Source: Methanobacteriota archaeon (GTDB taxonomy: Archaea; Thermoplasmatota; Poseidoniia; Poseidoniales; Poseidoniaceae). Taken from it: a stretch of DNA of 10,111 nt. The translations under genes and the position numbers were made by a program. The stretch's first letter is position 1; the number at the start of each line of letters is the position of its first letter. The notes under the pieces are model-generated. The model made no database searches. It was not told where the DNA came from and saw only the letters and a program-made list of their open reading frames with translations. Of this stretch, positions 1-5,380 are shown piece by piece. Where the stretch lies: positions 1-10,111 of the forward strand of contig WTIV01000201.1 in assembly GCA_011525095.1 (NCBI GenBank). Reading direction: 5' to 3'.

Positions 1-164
1 GTATCTACGTACACACAGTGTAATTTGTCGCCAATTGCTTGGTTCGCAATAACTGCAGCAACTGTAGAGTCGACTCCTCCACTACAAGCAATGATTGCTA
101 TATCGTCGATTTCATCCTTCATTTTTTGAGCAGACTCTTCAATGAAAGATGCTGCATCGAACAT
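1..164 (-). CDS. guaAB: GMP synthase ATP-pyrophosphatase subunit (GuaAB), N-terminal part, cut by window edge
   Basis: Reading the minus strand from the ATG at 164 gives 54 codons that run off the window start. The protein begins MFDAASFIEESAQKM and reaches a PP-loop, SGGVDST, at residues 28-34, followed by an AIGDKLHCVYVD stretch. This combination is typical of the GMP synthetase synthetase subunit, which adenylates XMP and aminates it to GMP using ammonia from a separate glutaminase subunit (known for archaea). No glutaminase domain precedes the PP-loop, so this is the two-subunit archaeal form rather than the fused bacterial GuaA. The start overlaps the purE stop by one base (TGATG), and a GGGATG stretch just upstream could bind the ribosome, so the two genes are probably cotranscribed. 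Only the first 54 residues are visible, so the dimerisation domain cannot be checked. Another PP-loop enzyme is possible but less likely, given the matching N-terminus. Confidence 0.88.
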   Translation of the reverse strand, partial: MFDAASFIEESAQKMKDEIDDIAIIACSGGVDSTVAAVIANQAIGDKLHCVYVD

Positions 165-646
165 CAAGCATCCCTACCGTTGACCTCAGCATCCATCTGC
201 TTGACTCTTGCAACTTGGTCGAGCTTGTTCTGCTTTAGTGCAGCAGCATAGGTTTCATTGCCAAGTGCTAGAATTTGAGTTGCTAGATAACCGGCGTTGT
301 CTCCTCTGTCAACACCGACGGTTGCTGCTGGAACACCAGGTGGCAACTGTGCAATTGATAGTAGGCTGTCGTAAGGTACTCTACCTCCGCATGGTACACC
401 GATAACTGGCTTTGTTGTGAGGGCTGCAACTGCTCCTGGAAGTGCCGCTGCTAAACCTGCCATAGCGATGAAGACAGTACAACCGTCTGCTTCTGCATCG
501 TGAACGATTTGTTCTACGAAAGCAGGTGAGCGGTGTGCGCTAGCAACACGTAGTTGGTAAGAGACTCCGAATTGCTCGAGAATCTTCGTACACTTTTCAG
601 CAACAGGCATATCAGATTTGGAACCTAGTAGTATAGTTACGTCCAT
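164..646 (-). CDS. purE: PurE, phosphoribosylaminoimidazole carboxylase/mutase
   Basis: A 160-residue protein, the normal size for a stand-alone PurE. It carries the family signatures: LLGSKSDMP at residues 6-14, SAHRSP in the first third, and an AMAGLAAALPGAVAA loop followed by KPVIGVPCGG and SLLSIAQLPPGVP. PurE makes CAIR in de novo purine synthesis, either by rearranging N5-CAIR made by PurK (class I) or by carboxylating AIR directly (class II). The class cannot be settled by eye, and no purK is in the window. The ATG at 646 is chosen because MDVTILLGSKSD is where family members begin. The frame stays open to a TTG at 676, but that would add ten unconserved residues. No strong ribosome site is seen before 646. 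guaAB overlaps its stop, giving a two-gene purine unit. Inverted repeats upstream could be regulatory. Confidence 0.93.
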   Translation of the reverse strand: MDVTILLGSKSDMPVAEKCTKILEQFGVSYQLRVASAHRSPAFVEQIVHDAEADGCTVFIAMAGLAAALPGAVAALTTKPVIGVPCGGRVPYDSLLSIAQLPPGVPAATVGVDRGDNAGYLATQILALGNETYAAALKQNKLDQVARVKQMDAEVNGRDA

Positions 647-674
647 GACGATGCCCCATTGACGGTGGTTCTTC

Positions 675-694
675 AACGTACCGCGCGGTAAGTT
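675..694. promoter_or_regulatory. Imperfect 20-bp palindrome before purE
   Basis: A perfect 12-base palindrome, TACCGCGCGGTA (679-690), extends with one mismatch per side to AAC...GTT arms at 675-694. It lies about 30 bases upstream of the purE ATG. Its GC-rich core stands out from the surrounding sequence. It could be an operator for a dimeric regulator or an RNA hairpin in the purE leader. No function is demonstrated. Confidence 0.35.
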
Positions 695-732
695 TGCGCA
701 AAGATGAGGGAGATTCTCGTTTCGGCATCTAT

Positions 733-754
733 TTTTGACAAACTTCTGTCAAAA
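733..754. promoter_or_regulatory. Inverted repeat TTTTGACA-N6-TGTCAAAA upstream of purE
   Basis: Two perfect 8-base arms (733-740 and 747-754) flank a 6-base spacer. The site lies about 90-110 bases upstream of the purE ATG, and on the minus strand it is directly followed by an A-rich AAAAATAGA stretch that could act as a TATA region. The geometry suits a dimeric DNA-binding protein controlling purE-guaAB. It could instead be part of the 3' end of the preceding operon. Unproven. Confidence 0.35.
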
Positions 755-813
755 CAAACAACTTGAGAATACAACCAATCGCCTAACTTAGAGTTGCTAA
801 GGGTATTGTATTC
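747..813 (-). terminator. Possible terminator: hairpin then T-rich tract
   Basis: On the minus strand, GAATACAA (813-806) pairs perfectly with TTGTATTC (774-767). Inside it a second stem, CTTAG/CTAAG (801-797 with 791-787), can form. A T-rich run, TTGTTTGTTTTG, follows the outer stem at about 762-750. The structure begins at the stop codon of the membrane protein and is the only strong fold in this gap, so it may end the gcvPA-gcvPB-membrane protein transcript. Archaeal termination usually relies on the T-tract, and this one is interrupted by G residues. Confidence 0.35.
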
Positions 814-1339
814 ATTCCGACAGAAACTCTACGGGAGCATCTGCTTCGAGCATTGCTTTTTCGTCATAAATGACCCCTCTGACAAGATTCTGACCCACAC
901 GGAATAGAGGCTTTGCGGCCCATTTCCTTCGGAAAAAAGTTGCACCCTTAACGTCAGGGATTCTGATATCTTCCGGCCATTCCACACGATACGCTTTGAG
1001 AGATATTTCGGAAAGGAATACAGCGGTTTTGTAATTCAACACCCACACTACTACAGCGATTATTGCCTGGATTATTTCAGGTGGTTGGAAGAACAAAGAA
1101 AACGCTGCAAATGGAGAAATTAGCAATTTGATCATATCAACTCTACCAGGAACCTTACTCGCTCCTAGCCAGACTGCGACTAGTGACAGCATTATTCCCG
1201 CCGCAAGGAATGAAGTTGGCCATAATCCATCGCTTCTTACTAAGAGAATTAATCCTACAGTAAGTGGCAGAAGAGACCAGGCCATTGGAAATAACATTCG
1301 TGGCCCCACACCGGGAGCATCAAACTCTTCCCATTCCAT
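812..1339 (-). CDS. Small multi-pass membrane protein, unrecognised
   Basis: A 175-residue protein I do not recognise. After a short acidic N-terminus (MEWEEFDAPG) come four probable membrane segments at about residues 15-34, 42-60, 69-84 and 88-103, the last two separated by only a few residues (QPPE), which suggests a tight hairpin. The remaining 70 residues are soluble and mixed-charge, with a basic FFRRKWAAKPLFRVGQN patch at about 135-151. The ATG at 1339 is preceded by AAGGT with a 5-base gap and a GGAG slightly further out, so the start is reasonable. It follows gcvPB by 46 bases on the same strand and is probably read through from that operon, but nothing in it suggests a role in glycine cleavage. 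Glycine or one-carbon transport is conceivable from position alone, though the protein is short for a transporter and has no recognisable transporter motif. Confidence 0.75.
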   Translation of the reverse strand: MEWEEFDAPGVGPRMLFPMAWSLLPLTVGLILLVRSDGLWPTSFLAAGIMLSLVAVWLGASKVPGRVDMIKLLISPFAAFSLFFQPPEIIQAIIAVVVWVLNYKTAVFLSEISLKAYRVEWPEDIRIPDVKGATFFRRKWAAKPLFRVGQNLVRGVIYDEKAMLEADAPVEFLSE

Positions 1340-1385
1340 CGGCTACCTTACTCCGAATCTTGTACAAATCAATGACTATTCAAAA

Positions 1386-2885
1386 TCATTCATCGAATGG
1401 ATACGAGAGCGTTAGATTTCTTGCAGCATATACTTCATCGACTCTTCGAACCTTTGTTGTAATAGGAGCATTGTGTAGGGTTTCAGGATCTTCTTGCAAT
1501 ACCTCTACGAACTTCTTTGCGAATTCGTCAAGTGTTTCCTTTGATTCTGTTTCAGTTGGCTCAACCATCATACATTCTGGAACGATCAGAGGGAAGTAAA
1601 CTGTTGGAGCCATGTAGCCCTTGTCAAGCAGTCCCTTGGCGATGTCCATTGCACCGATTCCACATTGCTCTTTCATTGGAGCCATTGATATAGTGAATTC
1701 GTGCTTTACCACATCCACAGGAGCACCGTCAACGAATTGATGTCTAACCCCTGCCTTCTCTGCCTCTTCGATTATTCTGTGTCTGAGGTAATTTGCATTT
1801 AGTACTGCATGTTGTGACATTGTCTTCAAACCACGTCCGTACCTGCGATAGTACGCCCAGCATCGGATGACTGCGCCGCTGTTCCCATGCCACTGCTGAA
1901 CCTTACCAATGCTGCTTTCTGGCTCGTGCCAGTGGTACCACCATTCATGATTTGCGGCAGTAACTTGGTCGTTTGGCATAATTGGTCTTCTCTTGACAAC
2001 TGGACCCGGAAGGAACTCCGCCAAGTGGGACTTTACACCGATTGGACCTGAACCCGGACCACCGCCTCCGTGAGGCTGAGAGAATGTTTTGTGTAAGTTG
2101 TAGTGAACGGCATCGAAGCCCATCAATCCTGGAGAAGTGAGACCTAGGATTGCGTTGAAGTTTGCACCATCATAGTACATTTGTCCGCCAGCATTGTGAA
2201 CGATTTCCGCTGCTTCGGCGATTTCTGGTTCAAAGACACCAAGTGTACTCGGGTTGGTAATCATCATTGCTGCAGTATCGTCACCGACAACCGCTCTTAG
2301 CGCGTCAAGGTCAAGTCTTCCATCCTCTTGTGAAGGAATCTCAATGATCTCAAAACCTGCCATCGATGCGCTAGCTGGATTTGTTCCGTGAGCAGAATCT
2401 GGAACAATTACCTTGGTCCTACCTAATTCTCCTCTGCTTCTGAAATATTCCTGAATACAACGTATTGCAGTGAATTCTCCTTGTGCTCCAGCAACTGGTT
2501 GTAGAGTCACTGCATCCATTCCAGCACAGATTCCAAGCATATCCTGCATTTCGTGGAAGATCGCAAGAGTACCCTGAATTTGGTGTTCAGGTTGTAATGG
2601 ATGAATATCTGCAATGCCAGGTAACTGTGCAATTACTTCGTTAACACGTGGATTGTGTTTCATAGTACAGGAACCAAGTGGGTAGAATCCGGTATCAATT
2701 CCAAAGTTCCTGCTTGACAACCAAGTGTAGTGGCGTACCATTTCCGGCTCCGATAATCTTGGCCACCTTGGAAGATTAGCCCTAACCAAAGATGACGGGA
2801 TTTGAATATTCTCGGTTGGTGCAATGGGATCCGGTTGAGAGTATCCTCTTCCGCCTGCTCCATTGTGCTCGAACAAGTGGCTCAT
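1386..2885 (-). CDS. gcvPB: Glycine dehydrogenase (decarboxylating) subunit 2, GcvPB
   Basis: The C-terminal half of the split P-protein of the glycine cleavage system, 499 residues and close to family length. It binds pyridoxal phosphate, decarboxylates glycine and passes the aminomethyl group to the lipoyl arm of GcvH. The PLP lysine is K266 in HYNLHKTFSQPHGGGGPG. Other family landmarks are FYPLGSCTMKHNP near residue 67, PDSAHGTNPAS near 162, TNPSTLGVFE near 210 and MYYDGANFNA near 236. The ATG at 2885 is preferred over a longer frame opening at 2918: it has a strong GGGGGTG ribosome site 5 bases upstream and overlaps the gcvPA stop as ATGA, a standard coupled arrangement. GcvPA and GcvPB form the active heterotetramer in organisms with split P-protein. 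No key residue is missing. A small membrane protein follows on the same strand. Confidence 0.97.
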   Translation of the reverse strand: MSHLFEHNGAGGRGYSQPDPIAPTENIQIPSSLVRANLPRWPRLSEPEMVRHYTWLSSRNFGIDTGFYPLGSCTMKHNPRVNEVIAQLPGIADIHPLQPEHQIQGTLAIFHEMQDMLGICAGMDAVTLQPVAGAQGEFTAIRCIQEYFRSRGELGRTKVIVPDSAHGTNPASASMAGFEIIEIPSQEDGRLDLDALRAVVGDDTAAMMITNPSTLGVFEPEIAEAAEIVHNAGGQMYYDGANFNAILGLTSPGLMGFDAVHYNLHKTFSQPHGGGGPGSGPIGVKSHLAEFLPGPVVKRRPIMPNDQVTAANHEWWYHWHEPESSIGKVQQWHGNSGAVIRCWAYYRRYGRGLKTMSQHAVLNANYLRHRIIEEAEKAGVRHQFVDGAPVDVVKHEFTISMAPMKEQCGIGAMDIAKGLLDKGYMAPTVYFPLIVPECMMVEPTETESKETLDEFAKKFVEVLQEDPETLHNAPITTKVRRVDEVYAARNLTLSYPFDE

Positions 2886-4264
2886 GCAGCCACCCCCTGC
2901 ATGAGTGATGCAGACCACACAGCAAGGTGTGCCGCTAGCAGTTCAATTTCTGTTGCTTTGGTTTGGTCACTGAATGAAACCAGAAGCCAATTTTTCTTCT
3001 CAGGATACCAAGCCGATAAATCGAATCCTCCTATCAAACCTTGAGTGTCGAGATAAGCCAAGCAATCTGCAGCACTACCAGGGAGTTCGACTACGAACTC
3101 GTTGAAGTTAGCGCTGGTCAGATGTGGGAGAGCGATTGTTCCCAACTCAGATAACTTCTGTTTTGCTAACTGACATGCTGCCATGTTTCTTTGTGCTAGT
3201 TTCTGTAATCCTTCTGGACCAAGAAGGGACATGTGCATCGCACCCATAAGTGCGATTAGTGTCTCATTTGTACAGATATTCGATGTAGCTCTATGTCTTC
3301 TAATGTGCTGTTCACGAGTTGATAGTGTCAAACAAAACGCTTCCTTTCCATCAACATCGATTGACCGTCCGACTATTCTACCTGGCATTTGTCGAAGGTA
3401 TGCCTTTGTGCAGGCAAATATTCCGTATAGCGGACCACCATATGTGATTGGTGAACCCAAGGCTTGTCCTTCACCAACTACAATGTCTGCACCGTAATTA
3501 CCTGGTGCCTCTACTAATCCTAGACTTACGGGTGCAACACCAACAATGAATGCTGTATGCTCTCCAATGATTTCTTTGACCCTAGTAAGACCTCCGTCAA
3601 GAATACCCAATGGGTTAGGTTGTTCTACGTAGATTCCACATGAGCCAGCCGCTTCTTCTAACGAATTCAGATCTAGAGTACCATCGGAATTGTGCTTTAG
3701 TGTCTTTACGATGATTCCTCCACCCTGTGTGTAATTGTGAATAACTGACATTCTAGAAGGTGGAATCAATTCGCTAACGTAAACTGTATCCTTTTGAGTC
3801 GCTTTTCTGTTGTGTACCCTAACTGAACATGTTAAAGCTTCAGCGGCAGCTGTTGAGACGTCGTAAACGGATAAATTTGCAACTTCGAGCCCTACGAGTT
3901 CACTGATTAGAGTCTGAAATTCCCACATCGCCTGAAGCATACCTTGGCTAACCTCTGGCTGGTATGGAGTATACGAAGTCAAAAATTCACCACGGGTTAC
4001 AAGTTGGAAGACGCTGGAGGGGACGTAATTTCTGTTTAGTCCTGCGCCAAGGAAACTTACTCTATCACCAAGAGCAACGTTAGATCCCAGTAATCGACGA
4101 GCATCTGCAATTATCTCCTCTTCCGATTGTGGAGGTGGAAGAGGAAGTTCATCTGTCATTTTTACTCGCTCAGGAATATCAGCAAATAAGTCATCCAAGG
4201 ACGACATTCCCATTGCTTCTAGCATCTCTTTTTCTCGACCGAGATTCGGTAATTGGTCAACCAT
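2882..4264 (-). CDS. gcvPA: Glycine dehydrogenase (decarboxylating) subunit 1, GcvPA
   Basis: The N-terminal half of the split P-protein, about 460 residues, partner of GcvPB. Family landmarks in order are SSLDDLFADIP near residue 21, FLGAGLNRNYVP at 71-82, TSYTPYQPEVSQG near 97, FQTLISELVGLEVANLSVYD near 116, ITYGGPLYGIF, the MPGRIVGRSIDVDGKEAFCLTLSTREQHIRR block and ATSNICTNETL. The motif usually read as YDGSTA or YDGATA is YDVSTA here, a glycine-to-valine change worth noting. The ATG at 4264 gives the usual N-terminus leading into REKEMLEAMGMSSLDDLF. The frame also opens at a TTG at 4300, which would add 12 residues. The stop overlaps the gcvPB start by 4 bases. The upstream gap to the divergent glycosyltransferase is short and contains an AT-rich palindrome that could serve as promoter. 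With GcvT further right, this is a working-looking glycine cleavage set without GcvH. Confidence 0.96.
   Translation of the reverse strand: MVDQLPNLGREKEMLEAMGMSSLDDLFADIPERVKMTDELPLPPPQSEEEIIADARRLLGSNVALGDRVSFLGAGLNRNYVPSSVFQLVTRGEFLTSYTPYQPEVSQGMLQAMWEFQTLISELVGLEVANLSVYDVSTAAAEALTCSVRVHNRKATQKDTVYVSELIPPSRMSVIHNYTQGGGIIVKTLKHNSDGTLDLNSLEEAAGSCGIYVEQPNPLGILDGGLTRVKEIIGEHTAFIVGVAPVSLGLVEAPGNYGADIVVGEGQALGSPITYGGPLYGIFACTKAYLRQMPGRIVGRSIDVDGKEAFCLTLSTREQHIRRHRATSNICTNETLIALMGAMHMSLLGPEGLQKLAQRNMAACQLAKQKLSELGTIALPHLTSANFNEFVVELPGSAADCLAYLDTQGLIGGFDLSAWYPEKKNWLLVSFSDQTKATEIELLAAHLAVWSASLMQGVAA
2890..2897 (-). promoter_or_regulatory. Ribosome binding site of gcvPB
   Basis: GGGGGTGG on the minus strand ends four bases before the ATG at 2885 and differs at one base from the GGAGGTG anti-16S core. 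It lies inside the end of gcvPA, supports the 2885 start and indicates coupled translation of the two subunits. Confidence 0.65.
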
Positions 4265-4323
4265 AGGCAGGCCTCTATATGGCTCGTAGCGCGGAACCAA
4301 AATGAATGTTAGTCTAGCAACAA

Positions 4324-4338
4324 ACCAATATTATTGGT
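4324..4338. promoter_or_regulatory. 15-bp palindrome ACCAATA-T-TATTGGT between divergent genes
   Basis: The seven-base arms are perfect around a single central T. On the plus strand its AATATTAT core is centred about 25 bases before the glycosyltransferase ATG at 4355, the expected place for an archaeal TATA box on a leaderless mRNA. On the minus strand AATAATATTGG lies about 30 bases before the TTG at 4300 and about 65 bases before the gcvPA ATG at 4264. One symmetric element could thus seat TBP for both genes, or serve as an operator covering the promoter. Inference from position and symmetry only. Confidence 0.45.
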
Positions 4339-4354
4339 CGATTTCAGAGCGTAT

Positions 4355-5380
4355 ATGGCGCACGTAGCGATGGTGGTAACCAATTCGTGTGCGCCAGACC
4401 CTAGAGTCGAAAGACACGCATCGTGGTTGGCAGAATTAGGACACAAAGTTGAGATTCATGCATGGGACCGTGAGTTTGAACATCCAGAGATTGATATAAA
4501 ACCTAATTACAAAATTATCAGATATCGCATTGGAAAAAATCCAACTAACAACTCAGCAAAAACTTGGATTAGGAAAAAGAAGTTTATCTCGAATCTTTCC
4601 ATTAAGTCAGATATATTGATCCTAAACGATACAGATTCAATGGGTGTAAGATTCCAAGGGAAAACCGTCTTGGACATCCACGACATGGCATTCACTTGGC
4701 CTTTGATGAGAGGTCGAAGTGCTCTGCATAAATTAGCATCAAATCGGATGTTGAAGCAGGCTAAAGAAGCAGTACATCATGCTGATGAAATCATTGTTGC
4801 AGCACCAAACTTTAGGAATTGGGTTGGCAAATTTGGCAAATCTGCAACGTGTGTAATGAATCGGAGGGAGAGCCAATCGAACCTGAAAACTAGCGACCGA
4901 AAGATTGGCTATTTTGGTAGAATCAGGGAATACAAGTCAATTTTACATCTGATTAATGCTGCTAAAATTGCTGGTTTTGACGTTGTTTTAGCAGGGGATG
5001 GATTAGCTGTTGATCAGTTGATTCATAACTTCCCAAATCTTGATTATCGAGGCAAATTTAGTGAGTCAGATTTGAGTGACTTAATGCAAGAAATCAGTGT
5101 AATGTATGCTATGTATGATGATTCGAGAGCTAACATTCAACTTGGGGCAATTCCAACGAAGATGCTTGATGCATCAGCCTTTGGCATTCCTAGTGTTACA
5201 AATTCAGGAACACCAATGGGCGATTTATGTCTGAATGAGAAGATTGGAACTGTAGCACCATATGGAGATACAGAAAAAATCGCTCAGGCAATTTTGGATG
5301 CCTACCAAATGGAAGTCAAACCTAAACCCAGCAATGACAAACAGGAATTCCAAAATCTCATTGAGAGACTAATTACCTAA
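4355..5380 (+). CDS. Glycosyltransferase, group 1 / GT4-like
   Basis: A 341-residue protein with the two-domain layout of GT-B glycosyltransferases. The N-terminal domain starts MAHVAMVVTNSCAPDPRVERHA and continues LAELGHKVEIHAWDRE, the usual acceptor-side opening of group-1 enzymes. The C-terminal domain starts near residue 184 with IGYFGRIREYKSILHLINAA, then VVLAGDG at 211-217, and ends with PTKMLDASAFGIPSVTNSG at about 267-285, the nucleotide-sugar binding block. Family members often have Glu where D272 stands in KMLDA. The ATG at 4355 is chosen because it places the conserved MVVTN strand at the N-terminus and has a TATA-like element at the leaderless distance; a TTG at 4334 is an alternative. 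No membrane segment is seen, so it should act on the cytoplasmic side. Sugar and acceptor cannot be told. It diverges from gcvPA and its stop overlaps the stop of the convergent surface protein, which carries many N-X-S/T sequons. Its codons look richer in A and T than those of the gcv genes. Confidence 0.88.
   Translation: MAHVAMVVTNSCAPDPRVERHASWLAELGHKVEIHAWDREFEHPEIDIKPNYKIIRYRIGKNPTNNSAKTWIRKKKFISNLSIKSDILILNDTDSMGVRFQGKTVLDIHDMAFTWPLMRGRSALHKLASNRMLKQAKEAVHHADEIIVAAPNFRNWVGKFGKSATCVMNRRESQSNLKTSDRKIGYFGRIREYKSILHLINAAKIAGFDVVLAGDGLAVDQLIHNFPNLDYRGKFSESDLSDLMQEISVMYAMYDDSRANIQLGAIPTKMLDASAFGIPSVTNSGTPMGDLCLNEKIGTVAPYGDTEKIAQAILDAYQMEVKPKPSNDKQEFQNLIERLIT

Noticed and set aside
39..251. 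Plus-strand open frame of 70 codons at the left end
   Set aside because: It lies opposite the guaAB PP-loop and the end of purE, whose minus-strand frames carry conserved motifs.
1128..1599. Two overlapping plus-strand open frames opposite the membrane protein and the end of gcvPB
   Set aside because: They lie antisense to well supported genes, have no family features and no visible ribosome site or promoter.
4334..4354. Upstream TTG start for the glycosyltransferase
   Set aside because: The extra seven residues are not like the family, and the TTG falls within the palindrome that probably holds the promoter. The ATG at 4355 fits better.
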